Source of the DNA: Oceanospirillaceae bacterium
GTDB taxonomy: Bacteria > Pseudomonadota > Gammaproteobacteria > Pseudomonadales > Balneatricaceae
Direction: 5' to 3'
Assembly: GCA_013373085.1 (NCBI GenBank)
Contig: JABXIM010000051.1
Span: 1-64,000, forward strand
Length of the DNA: 64,000 bases
Shown: positions 1-8,514 of the stretch, one piece after another
Numbering within the stretch: position 1 is the first letter of the stretch
How the letters are laid out: the number at the start of each line of letters is the position of its first letter
Notes under the pieces: model-generated
The model's database searches: none
The model's input: the letters and a program-made list of their open reading frames with translations, nothing else
What the model was told of the DNA's origin: nothing
Translations under genes and position numbers: made by a program

Positions 1-369
1 CGGCTTGTTGGCGAATCCGGTTACGGGCAGACCGATGCCCTTGCGAGACAGCAGCTGCATCGAGCGCAGCTTGTCGCGCGAGCGCGAGATGGCGACCGAT
101 TCATTGAGCGGATAGGTGCCCATCATTTCGAACTGACGCAGTACCGCAGTGCCGTAAAAGGTCACCGAGGCGCCGATGCGCGGGATAACCGCGTCGAACT
201 CGGACAGCACACCGCCCTTAACATGGATTTCGGGATGCTGCATGTTGATGTTCATGTAGCATTTGAGGGCGTCAACCACCTGGACTTCATGCCCCCGCTC
301 CCGCGCCGCCTCGGCCAGCCGGCGAGTCGAGTACAAACGGGAATTTCGCGACATTATGGCCAGTTTCAT
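1..369 (-). CDS. rimK: RimK, ribosomal protein S6 modification ligase (5' part)
   Basis: ATP-grasp ligase that adds glutamate residues to the C-terminus of ribosomal protein S6. Only the first ~123 codons are in the window; the gene runs off the left edge. This frame is absent from the ORF track, but reading the minus strand from 369 gives [18 protein letters not shown], followed by a segment ending near [13 protein letters not shown], which is the N-terminal pre-ATP-grasp part of RimK. Its ATG overlaps the stop of the upstream rimB-like gene as ATGA, so the two are co-transcribed and probably translationally coupled. Confidence 0.93.
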   Translation of the reverse strand, partial: MKLAIMSRNSRLYSTRRLAEAARERGHEVQVVDALKCYMNINMQHPEIHVKGGVLSEFDAVIPRIGASVTFYGTAVLRQFEMMGTYPLNESVAISRSRDKLRSMQLLSRKGIGLPVTGFANKP

Positions 370-794
370 GGTCGTCCTCCCTGCACGTAAGAAGCCGCCG
401 GGTCTACGTTAAAGCGCCCGTACATGGCGGTGCGCCCCAGCAACATGCGAAATTTCATGCTATCACGGTTGGTCAGCGTCATCTCGATACGCCATTCATG
501 ATCGCCGAGCCGCGCCAGCGTGTCGATAACAAAGCGTTGCTCGCGGTGGCCGCCGGAGTCGGAGACCTGTCTCTCATCCAGCACCGGCGCGACGAAACTG
601 ATCACTTTGTCCTGATCGTTCTGTACCGGGTGTACGTCGGCCGCAACCCAAAGCGCGCCCTTGTCCCGAAAGGGCTCGACCCGGAAGGCATGCAAACAGG
701 ACGTCCTCGCCCCGGTATCGACCTTGACCTTGATTCTGTCGATCCCCAGCTCAGGCAACGACATCCACTCGCGCCATCCTATGGTTTCCAGCAT
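366..794 (-). CDS. rimB: RimB-like retropepsin-fold protease (ATP-dependent zinc protease family)
   Basis: A 142-aa protein of the COG4067 family, annotated as ATP-dependent zinc protease or RimK/LysX-associated protease. The motif [13 protein letters not shown] near residue 24 is the DTGA active-site type of retropepsin-fold aspartic proteases. In Pseudomonas rimABK operons the equivalent protein works with RimK in S6 modification. The gene overlaps rimK by 4 bases, which supports that role. Function in ribosome modification is inferred from this context. Confidence 0.87.
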   Translation of the reverse strand: MLETIGWREWMSLPELGIDRIKVKVDTGARTSCLHAFRVEPFRDKGALWVAADVHPVQNDQDKVISFVAPVLDERQVSDSGGHREQRFVIDTLARLGDHEWRIEMTLTNRDSMKFRMLLGRTAMYGRFNVDPAASYVQGGRP

Positions 795-837
795 CGCTAT
801 GCTCCGCTCCTGCTTATTTTAAAATCAGTGTAACGTT

Positions 838-1821
838 CTAAAGCCATTGCTTGCGACGGAATACCCATACCTGTATTGCCACCAGCAGCAACAGCAGCAC
901 GGAAAATTCCAGAAAAGCGCGGGGGTTTTCCGCACCGGGAATACCCCCGACATTGACGCCGAGCAATCCGGTGAGAAAGCCCAGCGGCAGAAAAATCGCC
1001 GCCACCAGCGACAGCACGTAGAGGCGGGAGTTGAGCTGATCCGACAAGCGGCTCATCAACTCCTCCTGGGTGACTGCGGCGCGTTCGCGCACCGCGTCGA
1101 GATCCTCGATATGACGAACCAGACGGTCCGAGACTTCACGCATACGCAGCCGGAACCCGTCGTCGAGCCACTCCAGGGCCTCGCTGGCCATGCGCACCAA
1201 GGCTTCCCGCTCGGGCGCCAGGTAACGACGCAGGCCGATGGTCTGGCGCCGCAACTGGGCCAGCGGCTGACGCAACTCGCCGCTGCCGCTGTGCAGAACC
1301 TGTTCTTCGAGCTCGGCGACCCGATCCTCGAAGTCATCGACAGTGTCGCTCATTCGCATTACCAGACGGTCTGCCAGTTCCACCAGAAATTCAGCACTGT
1401 TGCGCGGCCCCCGTCCTTGCCGCATCTGTTCGACCAGATCCGAAACCGACAGCAGCTGTCGTTTGCGCGTGCTGATGACCAGCGTATCAGTGACGAAGAG
1501 CCGGATCGACACCATGTCCTCCGGATTCGCTTCCGGATTGAGGTTGACGCCACGCAGGGCCACCAGCAGACCATTGTCCACCACCGTGGTGCGCGGCCGG
1601 GTATCCTCCGTCAGCAGCGCATTCGCCACCAGCGGATTGAGCCCGCAGCCCTCGCGGATCCATTGCTGCGCGTTACCGTCGGTATAATCGAAATGCAACC
1701 AGAGCACGCCCTGCTCAGGTTGCCATTCCCCGACACGGTCCCACTCGACCGGCCTGGCGCCGCCCTGGCGATCGAACAGGAATCCGTAGATCAGCCCGTC
1801 GGGCCCGCGCATCTGTTTCAT
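838..1821 (-). CDS. zntB: ZntB-type zinc transporter (CorA superfamily)
   Basis: Inner-membrane divalent cation transporter of the CorA/ZntB superfamily. The long cytoplasmic N-terminal domain with helical stretches is followed by two C-terminal membrane segments. The pore motif reads LLGVNVGGIPG; the GVN in place of GMN, followed by GGIPG, is typical of ZntB. The ORF track starts at 1839, but the ATG at 1821 (MKQMRGPDG) has AGGGA seven bases upstream and gives 327 aa, the length of E. coli ZntB. It stands alone on the minus strand. A second, CorA-type member is encoded near 16 kb. Confidence 0.9.
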   Translation of the reverse strand: MKQMRGPDGLIYGFLFDRQGGARPVEWDRVGEWQPEQGVLWLHFDYTDGNAQQWIREGCGLNPLVANALLTEDTRPRTTVVDNGLLVALRGVNLNPEANPEDMVSIRLFVTDTLVISTRKRQLLSVSDLVEQMRQGRGPRNSAEFLVELADRLVMRMSDTVDDFEDRVAELEEQVLHSGSGELRQPLAQLRRQTIGLRRYLAPEREALVRMASEALEWLDDGFRLRMREVSDRLVRHIEDLDAVRERAAVTQEELMSRLSDQLNSRLYVLSLVAAIFLPLGFLTGLLGVNVGGIPGAENPRAFLEFSVLLLLLVAIQVWVFRRKQWL

Positions 1822-1878
1822 CGTTTCATCCCTGAACATAAAAGTATAGTCAGTGGCCCGTCCCGACCCGAAGGCGCT

Positions 1879-2859
1879 CTACATCAGCAGCAACGGCGGC
1901 TCGTTCAGCGCCGCCAGCTGCTCGCGAAGCTCGAGTATGTGCTCGCTCCAGTAGCGTGGCGTATTGAACCAGGTAAAGGCTTTCGGAAACGCCGGGTCGT
2001 CCCAGCGCCGCGCGATCCAGGCCGCATAGTGCATGATGCGCAGGGTTCGCAGCGCTTCGACCAGCCGCAACTCGCGCGGATTGAAGTCGTAGAATTCGTT
2101 GTAGCCGTCGACGACCTCGGCCAGCTGACGCGTCTGTTCGCGTCTGTCGCCCGACAGCAGCATCCAGATATCCTGCACCGCCGGCGCCATCCGCGCATCG
2201 TCGAAGTCGACGAAGTTCGGCGTGTCGTCGCGCCACAGTACGTTGCCGATATGACAATCGCCGTGCACCCGCAGCAGGTCAACCGGCTGCGCCATCATCT
2301 CGTCGATCCGCACCAGCAGATCCCGAGTCAGGGTTTCAAAGGCGTTGCGCAGGTCCGCCGGTATGAAATGCTTGAGCAAAAATTCAACGCTGTCGTGGCC
2401 ATAGCTGCGACTGTCGAGCACCGGCCGGTGCTGAAACGGCCGGCGTGCACCGATGGCATGCATGCGACCGAGAAACCGCCCCATAACCAGCAGATTGTCG
2501 TAGTTGTCGAGTTCCGGCGCCCGGCCGCCGCGGCGGGGATACAGCGAGAACCGAAATTCGCCGCAGCGCATCAGACTGTCGCCGGCCGCGTTCCGCAACG
2601 GCACCACCACCGGCAATTCCTGCTCGAGCAACTCGTAGCAAAATGCATGCTCCTCGAGGATCTGTTCATCGCTCCAGCGGTTGGGACGATAGAACTTGGC
2701 GATCAGCGGCAGCCCATCCTCGATACCGACCTGGTAGACCCGGTTCTCGTAACTGTTGAGCGCCAGCATGCTGCCGTCACACAGATAGCCGCAGGCCTCG
2801 ACAGCATCGATGATAAAACCGGGCGTGAGCGTGTCGAACGGATGCAGGGCGTCAGTCAC
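1879..2859 (-). CDS. srkA: SrkA/RdoA-type stress-response Ser/Thr protein kinase
   Basis: Cytoplasmic kinase of the YihE/RdoA/SrkA family with an APH-like fold. The catalytic loop HGDCHIGNVLW and the metal-binding VDFDDARMAP are both present. The ORF track runs up to 2961 inside the neighbouring gene. The likely start is the GTG at 2857-2859 (VTDALHPFDTLTPGF), which overlaps the stop of the upstream DUF2750 gene by 8 bases and gives 326 aa, near the 328 aa of E. coli SrkA. In E. coli the kinase protects against stress-induced death, often beside dsbA; here it is coupled to a DUF2750 gene instead. Confidence 0.9.
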   Translation of the reverse strand: MTDALHPFDTLTPGFIIDAVEACGYLCDGSMLALNSYENRVYQVGIEDGLPLIAKFYRPNRWSDEQILEEHAFCYELLEQELPVVVPLRNAAGDSLMRCGEFRFSLYPRRGGRAPELDNYDNLLVMGRFLGRMHAIGARRPFQHRPVLDSRSYGHDSVEFLLKHFIPADLRNAFETLTRDLLVRIDEMMAQPVDLLRVHGDCHIGNVLWRDDTPNFVDFDDARMAPAVQDIWMLLSGDRREQTRQLAEVVDGYNEFYDFNPRELRLVEALRTLRIMHYAAWIARRWDDPAFPKAFTWFNTPRYWSEHILELREQLAALNEPPLLLM

Positions 2860-3250
2860 CACCGGCTCCGAACAGAGCCTCGATTGCTTCGGACAGTTCC
2901 CGCGACGACACCAGCACGCCTTCGTCATCCAGGCGCGGGAACACCGCGACCAGGATGCCATCCTCTTCCAACCCCGGCGACCAGCGCTCGAACCAGGCTT
3001 CGAGATCGATCTTCAGCGGCTCACAGTCTTGCCAGCCTTCGGTCGCCCAGTCCGCCGCATAGTCGGGATGGGGCCAGACCGGAAGACAGCTTTCGCCGTC
3101 ATCGGTGGTCAGCATGACACAGCCTTCGCTGTCCGCCAGGCTCCAGATCTCCTCCCAGTCAGCGCATTTCTCGAGGAAGTGATCGAATCGTTCCTGAGCG
3201 TCGCGTGCCTGTACCCGGCCTCGCTGCTCTTCTGTCAGTTTGTAGGTCAT
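2852..3250 (-). CDS. DUF2750 domain protein
   Basis: A 132-aa soluble acidic protein covered by the DUF2750 pattern: a WEEIWSLADSEGCVML strand, then LPVWPHPDYAADWATEGW, then a C-terminal stretch with ILVAVFPRLDDEGVLVS. No biochemical role is known for the family. It is the first gene of a two-gene unit with srkA, and their reading frames overlap by 8 bases, so the products may be made in a fixed ratio. Confidence 0.8.
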   Translation of the reverse strand: MTYKLTEEQRGRVQARDAQERFDHFLEKCADWEEIWSLADSEGCVMLTTDDGESCLPVWPHPDYAADWATEGWQDCEPLKIDLEAWFERWSPGLEEDGILVAVFPRLDDEGVLVSSRELSEAIEALFGAGGD

Positions 3251-3389
3251 ATGTTGTCTTCTGTTGCTCGCGGGGAGGTCGGACGCTCCACCTGCTCGAT
3301 GCCGTGCAGCATGGACGAATGCGGCCCACCGATCAAGTCCGGAAAATAGGGTTAAACTGAGAGATCCGGCGATCCGGCAAGGAGTGGGA

Positions 3390-4418
3390 ATGGGGCGAAG
3401 GCACGCACGCTATGGCTGTCACTGGCTACTGTCACTGTCGCTGCTCGGCTGCGCCGCGCCCGCCCCGTTGCCCGACAAGCCCTCCACGGAAGCGATCGAG
3501 CGGGAAACCCTGTCGCAGCAGCAGCAGGCGCTGGCGCTCCGCCATGCGCGCGAATTCCGCCTGGCGCGGGTCTCGGTGCCGTTGCTGCACGCCGCTCTGC
3601 CGCTCTGCCCCGGCCATACGCGCAGCTGGTTTGGATTGAGCTTCCACTATCGCGACCGGTATCCCCCACAGTGGCGCGAGGCGGCAAAGACGCTCTACAG
3701 CCTCGACGAACACGCCCGGCTGCGAGCCCCGCTGCCCGACAGCCCGGCCGCACGGGCAGGCCTGCGAACCGGCGACAGGATCACGCGCATCCAGGGCCGT
3801 GATCTCGACAGCGAACAGTTACGTCTCGAACAGGTCGAGCAGTTGCTGCGCGACCAACCCGGCCCGGTGCGCGTCGAGTGGCTGCGCGACGGAGAATCGA
3901 ACAGCGCCGAACTGACACCACTCGAGCTCTGCGACTGGCCGGTGGAGCTGAGCTCAGGCGGTCCGGTCAATGCCTTCGCCTATGGCAACCGGGTACGTAT
4001 CACCGAAACCATGTTGCGCTATGCCGGCAGCGACGACGAGCTGGCACTGGTCGTCGCCCATGAACTGGCGCATAACGGGCTCGACCATATCGACAAGCAG
4101 CTGCGCAACTTGCTGCTGGGCGCCCTGCTGGATTTCGCAGCAACCCTCAACGGCATCCCCAGTCCCGGCCTCGCGGCCACGCTGGGCGTACGTCACGGCT
4201 CCGTCGACTGGGAGCTGGAGGCGGATTTCGCAGCACTGTCGCTGCTACAAGCGGCCGGCTACCCGATCGACCGGGCGCCGGAGTTCTGGCGCCGACTCGG
4301 CACCGATTTTCCGCAGGCGATACGCCACAGTCGCGGCACCCATCCGAGCACCGCGGAGCGTTACCTGCGCATGAAAGCGGACGTCGAACGACTGCAGACA
4401 GCGGGTGACTCGGGGTAG
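3390..4418 (+). CDS. PDZ-containing M48-family metallopeptidase, predicted lipoprotein
   Basis: A 342-aa predicted outer- or inner-membrane lipoprotein. The ATG at 3390 follows AAGGAG with good spacing; the track's longer N-terminus lacks support. A short signal sequence ends in the lipobox LSLLGC (Cys about residue 20). A PDZ-like segment, SPAARAGLRTGDRITRIQG, lies in the middle. The zinc site VVAHELAHNGLDH follows, with the downstream glutamate in WELEADFAALSLL, as in M48 peptidases. Related to BepA/LoiP-type envelope quality-control proteases, but here PDZ precedes the catalytic domain. A 9-bp inverted repeat (CTCGGGGTA/TACCCCGAG) spans its stop codon. Confidence 0.87.
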   Translation: MGRRHARYGCHWLLSLSLLGCAAPAPLPDKPSTEAIERETLSQQQQALALRHAREFRLARVSVPLLHAALPLCPGHTRSWFGLSFHYRDRYPPQWREAAKTLYSLDEHARLRAPLPDSPAARAGLRTGDRITRIQGRDLDSEQLRLEQVEQLLRDQPGPVRVEWLRDGESNSAELTPLELCDWPVELSSGGPVNAFAYGNRVRITETMLRYAGSDDELALVVAHELAHNGLDHIDKQLRNLLLGALLDFAATLNGIPSPGLAATLGVRHGSVDWELEADFAALSLLQAAGYPIDRAPEFWRRLGTDFPQAIRHSRGTHPSTAERYLRMKADVERLQTAGDSG

Positions 4419-4486
4419 CGGCACTGCGCCGTCACAGAACGGCCCCAGCAGGGTACCCCGAGAGCTCAGCTGCGCCACAGCCGGAT

Positions 4487-5491
4487 TCATTTCAGCATCC
4501 CCAGCAGAACCAGCAGGCGCTGCAGCGTCCAGTAGGCGCCGAGCGACCCCACCAGGTAGCCCGGCAATATCGCGATATAGCGGGGCCAGTGAATCTGCAG
4601 CACTCTGAACAACCGTCCCAGCAACACCAACAGCAGGACGAAACTCAGTAGCCCGAACTCAACGCCGATAATGAACATCGCAAGCGCCGGTACAACCTCG
4701 TCGACCGGCAGTGCCGCTCCGTTCAGTCCTCCGGCCAGTGCCGCCCCGTGCGGAAAACCGAATACCAGCGCCACCACCCAGGGATGATGCAATGCGAAAC
4801 TCTCCTCACCCCGCAGACGTCGCAGCATTTCCGGCCCCAGCGCCATCAGGCCCAGGGCGATGGTTACGTTCAGCGGCGGCAACGGCAGGCTGATGATGTT
4901 GAGCACCTGGAGGGCGAGAACAGCGCCATAGGCCAGGGTAAAGGCCGCTATCGTCATTGTCCGGGCGCCGCGGCCGGATGCGATCAGCATCAGCCCCAGC
5001 ACGAACAGCAACTGCTCGGCGCCCAGCAGCAGTCGTTCGAATCCCAGTCCGGCGTAGGTCAGCAGCCGCTGAGCCAGGGATGTCATGCCGTTCAGGGTGA
5101 GCTGCGAACTGACCGGCCGGATCAGGTGTTGCTCCAGGCGCCCGTCACGGTGATGCACCCTTACGACCACGTCGATTGCCGTCGCATCGAGTCCACGGAT
5201 CGAGACGGTTTTGCCTGCCAGTCCGTCGGTGCACTGCAAGCGGCCACGGCGCAACAACGCCTCCGGCATCTGCTGCTGTTCGATAGCACCATTGAGACGG
5301 CAGGCGACCGGCATCACCGGTTCGATATCGAGCACGCTGTCGCCATGCGACGGGGTTTTCCAGAGAAAGTCGTAGAGCCCGGGCAGCACTTCGCGGAACT
5401 CGAGCAGGGCCGGCCGTACCTCCTGGGCCTTCGACTGGACCCAGGGCGCCAGCAGCAGCAGCGTCAACAGCAGTTTCACAGCGGCGCTCAA
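4487..5491 (-). CDS. HupE/UreJ family membrane protein
   Basis: A 334-aa membrane protein with a signal-like N-terminus, an extracytoplasmic domain of about 140 residues, and six or so membrane segments in the C-terminal half containing VFGFPHGAALAGGLNG, the HupE/UreJ-type histidine motif. Family members include nickel/cobalt transporters, but many, like this one, have no assigned substrate. The start is a TTG at 5489-5491 with GGGAGA upstream, overlapping the parvulin stop (TTGA). No hydrogenase or urease genes are nearby, so a nickel role is not supported by context. Confidence 0.78.
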   Translation of the reverse strand: MSAAVKLLLTLLLLAPWVQSKAQEVRPALLEFREVLPGLYDFLWKTPSHGDSVLDIEPVMPVACRLNGAIEQQQMPEALLRRGRLQCTDGLAGKTVSIRGLDATAIDVVVRVHHRDGRLEQHLIRPVSSQLTLNGMTSLAQRLLTYAGLGFERLLLGAEQLLFVLGLMLIASGRGARTMTIAAFTLAYGAVLALQVLNIISLPLPPLNVTIALGLMALGPEMLRRLRGEESFALHHPWVVALVFGFPHGAALAGGLNGAALPVDEVVPALAMFIIGVEFGLLSFVLLLVLLGRLFRVLQIHWPRYIAILPGYLVGSLGAYWTLQRLLVLLGMLK

Positions 5492-6369
5492 GTACCGTCT
5501 CCCGTAGCAAGGGTCGCCTCCCCTTCCGACTCGATCACAACCGGATAACGCTGGCGCAGCGACCGGTACAGATCGTCCAGGGCCTCCCGACGCCGCGCGG
5601 CCAGGTATTCGCGCTCCACCTGTGGGCGGATTTCGCCAAGCGGCGGCACGGCACCGGTACGGCGATCATATAAATAGACAAGGTGCGCACCGAATTCGGA
5701 CCGGATCGGCCCACTCCAGCTGCCGGGCTGGAGCCGGATGACCTGTTGGGCGAATCGGTCGCCGAACACGCGGGCGATCTCACCGACCTTCATACGCTCA
5801 ATGTCCCGCGGGACCATCAGCGAATCACCGACATTGCGGATATTGGCATCGCCCCCCAATGCCTGCAGCCGCTGCAACAGCCTGGCGGCATCTTTTTCAA
5901 GCGCATCCCCGCGTTTCAGCGGATCGAGAAAGACCTGGCGGAAGGCATACTCGGGATCGGTACGGAAGGGATCCGGATGGGCATCGAGCCAGTCCTGCAA
6001 CTGATGCTCGGTCGGGGGCGAGGCCGTCACGCTGTCTTCTGCCAGGAATTCCAGTTTCTGACGCAGCCGGCGGCGTATTACGACATCATCCTGATCGAGC
6101 CCCATTGCCCGAGCCTCGCGGGCGGCCATGACGTCGCGAACATAATCGTCGACCAGGCCCTCGAGCTCCTGCGACGTTGGCGCACGCTGCCAGGTACGGG
6201 CGAACGCCTCGGCCATGGCATCAATGCGTTCCCGGGTGACCAGGATCCGGTCACCCGCCCGAACGTCGCCAAACCAGTGGAAGACAGGAAACAGCAGTAT
6301 GCCGATCAGCAGAAAATGCAGCAGCGGCTCGCGCCACCAGCGACGGGCTGACATACCGGACTCACTCAT
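5488..6369 (-). CDS. Membrane-anchored peptidyl-prolyl cis-trans isomerase (parvulin type)
   Basis: About 293 aa from the ATG at 6369 (MSESGMSARRWW); the track's extra 14 residues are weakly supported. One N-terminal membrane anchor (LLHFLLIGILLFPVFHWF) is followed by a SurA-like helical domain and a rotamase core with VGDSLMVPRDIERMKVGEIARVFG and WSGPIRSEFGAHLVYLYD. Parvulins of this type assist folding in the periplasm. It is upstream of, and overlaps, the HupE/UreJ-like gene, so the pair is likely one operon and the isomerase may help fold the partner's extracytoplasmic domain (inference). Confidence 0.84.
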   Translation of the reverse strand: MSESGMSARRWWREPLLHFLLIGILLFPVFHWFGDVRAGDRILVTRERIDAMAEAFARTWQRAPTSQELEGLVDDYVRDVMAAREARAMGLDQDDVVIRRRLRQKLEFLAEDSVTASPPTEHQLQDWLDAHPDPFRTDPEYAFRQVFLDPLKRGDALEKDAARLLQRLQALGGDANIRNVGDSLMVPRDIERMKVGEIARVFGDRFAQQVIRLQPGSWSGPIRSEFGAHLVYLYDRRTGAVPPLGEIRPQVEREYLAARRREALDDLYRSLRQRYPVVIESEGEATLATGDGT

Positions 6370-6411
6370 GACGCCCCGCCCCCGCGGTTGGCGAAACGGG
6401 TCTGATCGCAC

Positions 6412-6920
6412 TTATCCCGGCTATCAGAAGTCTGCAACTCAGATCTCGGTACATACAGTACCTACCACTCCGTTGGCGAATGAGATTCGGGATCAAGGGG
6501 TATCTTCCCGGCTCCCCTGTCAGGACAAAAATACATTACCTCATGAGCACGGGTGCTGGCGATACCCCTGACGGCGGCGTCCTGCGCCGGCTCACCACGG
6601 ACCTTGCCAACCCCAGCCCGGTGCGCTGCGACGTGCAGCACGGCACCAGAGCAGGCCCGGATACATCTGATTCAGCGTAGTACGCAACAGGCGTCGCCGC
6701 TAAGGAACAGAACGCGATCAAGACCAATGACTGAAGAACCTGCGGCCCGACGAGCCTGTCTATGGATTGCGCTCTGTTTCAAAGATTACAAAGCGCCGCG
6801 TTGTCGTTAATTCGCCGTTTTTATTCCGCTGGCCAAATGGCCAGCATGTCCGGTAAGGGACCGAAGCCGGTGTCGCCACCAACCGGTGGCGACACTATAA
6901 CGACAAGAGGCACGGCAACC
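6412..6920. other. Upstream region of the sugar symporter gene, no gene supported
   Basis: About 500 bases between the divergent parvulin and symporter genes. Short ORFs of the track here have no recognisable content. The region contains a spaced inverted repeat AGGGGTATC/GATACCCCT (about 6496-6569), a small hairpin CTGGCCAAATGGCCAG (about 6830-6845), and the strong hairpin listed separately. The length and structures suggest a regulated promoter and leader for the symporter. Confidence 0.5.
6870..6895 (+). promoter_or_regulatory. Perfect 11-bp hairpin in the symporter leader
   Basis: GTGTCGCCACC, loop AACC, GGTGGCGACAC. It is a perfect stem just 25 bases before the symporter ATG, with the ribosome binding site AGAGG between stem and start. 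No T-run follows, so it is not an intrinsic terminator. It could be an operator, an mRNA-stabilising structure, or a translational control element. Confidence 0.55.
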
Positions 6921-8228
6921 ATGAATAACAAAACCCCGATGGTCTTCCGGGAGATGATCCTCCCGTTCATTCTGCTTACCACCTGCTTCGCCGCCTGGGG
7001 CGTCGCCGCCAACATGACCGATCCCCTGGTCAAGGTCTTCAGCAAGATCTTCACGATGAGCTCCCTGGAGTCGGCACTGGTCCAGTTTGCCTACTACGGC
7101 GCTTATTTCTGCCTGGCGCTGCCGGCGGCCTTCATCAACCGCCGCTTCTCGTACAAGACCGGTGTCCTGACCGGCCTGGGCTTCGCCGCTCTGGGCGCGT
7201 TCATGTTTTATCCCGCCAGCCAGGCGATGACCTACGGCTACTTCCTGGCGGCACTGTTCATTCTTGCTGCCGGACTGTCGATCCTGGAGACATCAGCCAA
7301 CCCGTTTGTGATCGCCATGGGTCCGGTCGGCAACGCCACCCGTCGACTCAACTTCGCCCAGGCATTCAACCCGGTTGGTTGCAACATCGGTGTTTTCCTT
7401 GGCGCCACCCTGATTCTGACGCAGCTCAATCCGGCCACTGGCGAAGAGCGCGCAGCTATGGCGCCGGCTGAACTGCTGGCAATCCAGTCCTCCGAGCTCG
7501 ACGCCGTGATGGTTCCCTACGTCGGCATGGCCTGCGTCCTGGTGCTGATCTGGATGGCTATTGCCCTGATGCGTATTCGCCCGACCCGCGAGAAGATTGT
7601 TGCTCATAGCCGCGACATTCACCTGGGCGCCACGCTGGGCCGCCTGGTACGCAATCGTCACTACCGTTTCGGCGTTATCGCACAGTTCTTCAACGTCGGC
7701 GCCCAGACCTGCGTCTGGACCTTCACCATCCAGTACGTCATGGACGCCCTGTCAGTCAATGAAGCCCGTGCCGGTGACTTCCTTCAGTACAGCCTGATTC
7801 TGTTCCTCGTCGCACGCTTTGCCATGACCTGGCTGATGGGCTACATCCGTGCATCGAAGCTGCTGGCCGGCCTTTCGGTACTTGCCGCCGCACTCTGTGG
7901 CTTCATGATCGCAAGCCCTGATATCGCCGGTGTCTGGGCCCTGGTCGGCATCTCGGGCTGCCTGTCGCTGATGTTCCCGACCATTTACGGCATCGCCCTG
8001 CAGGGCCTCGGTGAAGACACCAAGTTCGGTGCCGCCGGCCTGGTCATGGCGATCCTTGGCGGCGCAATCATGCCGCTGGTCCAGGGCGCAGTCATCGATG
8101 CTTACGGCGCCACCCTGTCGTTCATCGTCCCGGCCGCCTGCTTCCTGGTCGTCGCCCGCTACGGCCTCTTCGACCTCAAGGCCGAGCGCAAGGCACACGC
8201 CTCCGCCGCACGTCCCGCCGTTGTCTGA
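6921..8228 (+). CDS. FucP-type MFS sugar:H+ symporter
   Basis: A 435-aa MFS permease with 12 predicted membrane segments. The N-terminal AAWGVAANMTDPLVKVF is the conserved FucP signature including the first-helix Asn and Asp region, and ETSANPFVIAMGP is also typical. FucP relatives carry fucose, but family members also transport glucose, galactose or N-acetylglucosamine, so the substrate is open. The ATG at 6921 follows AGAGG; the track's upstream extension covers the leader hairpin and is rejected. It is monocistronic and ends in a strong terminator. Confidence 0.85.
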   Translation: MNNKTPMVFREMILPFILLTTCFAAWGVAANMTDPLVKVFSKIFTMSSLESALVQFAYYGAYFCLALPAAFINRRFSYKTGVLTGLGFAALGAFMFYPASQAMTYGYFLAALFILAAGLSILETSANPFVIAMGPVGNATRRLNFAQAFNPVGCNIGVFLGATLILTQLNPATGEERAAMAPAELLAIQSSELDAVMVPYVGMACVLVLIWMAIALMRIRPTREKIVAHSRDIHLGATLGRLVRNRHYRFGVIAQFFNVGAQTCVWTFTIQYVMDALSVNEARAGDFLQYSLILFLVARFAMTWLMGYIRASKLLAGLSVLAAALCGFMIASPDIAGVWALVGISGCLSLMFPTIYGIALQGLGEDTKFGAAGLVMAILGGAIMPLVQGAVIDAYGATLSFIVPAACFLVVARYGLFDLKAERKAHASAARPAVV

Positions 8229-8254
8229 TAGGTTTCAGTAGAGAACCGCACAAG

Positions 8255-8294
8255 CCGCGCCGCCGATGGGCAACCATTGGCGGCGCGGTTTTTT
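8255..8294 (+). terminator. Intrinsic terminator of the sugar symporter gene
   Basis: A GC-rich stem with CCGCGCCGCCGATGG pairing to CCATTGGCGGCGCGG (one G-T pair), followed by TTTTTT. It sits 26 bases after the symporter stop. Confidence 0.92.
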
Positions 8295-8339
8295 ATTTAG
8301 TTCTTCGCAGATTAAAGGTTCCACCGGGTAACGAAACGG

Positions 8340-8504
8340 CGGGACGGGTGGAGCGCCTTCCGCGCGGTCTGACCGAACGGCGCCCGGCTATGGCGCGGCG
8401 GAATCCATCGTTGGCGCCGTCGGTGATGAAACGATGGGGTGCACGACGCTAAAGCTTCGCCCGCACCGGGATTTCCGCGCCCGGCCTCGTTCCACCCATC
8501 CTAC
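8340..8504. repeat. Degenerate interspersed element with inverted ends
   Basis: About 165 bases between convergent genes. The left end GGACGGGTGGAGCG is an inverted match (12 of 14) to the right end CGTTCCACCCATCC. Internally it contains short inverted pieces around ATCCATCGTTGGCGCC and GATGAAACGATGG. The end sequence (GTAGGATGGGTGGAAC on the minus strand) belongs to a type of dispersed repeat common in gammaproteobacteria. No protein is encoded. Confidence 0.55.
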
Positions 8505-8514
8505 ATTTCGAGCT

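Noticed and set aside
847-3117. 756-aa plus-strand ORF
   Set aside because: Antisense shadow of zntB, srkA and the DUF2750 gene; no family signal, and long antisense frames are expected at this GC content.
4409-4462. Terminator over the M48 stop codon
   Set aside because: The 9-bp inverted repeat has a 36-base loop and no T-run.
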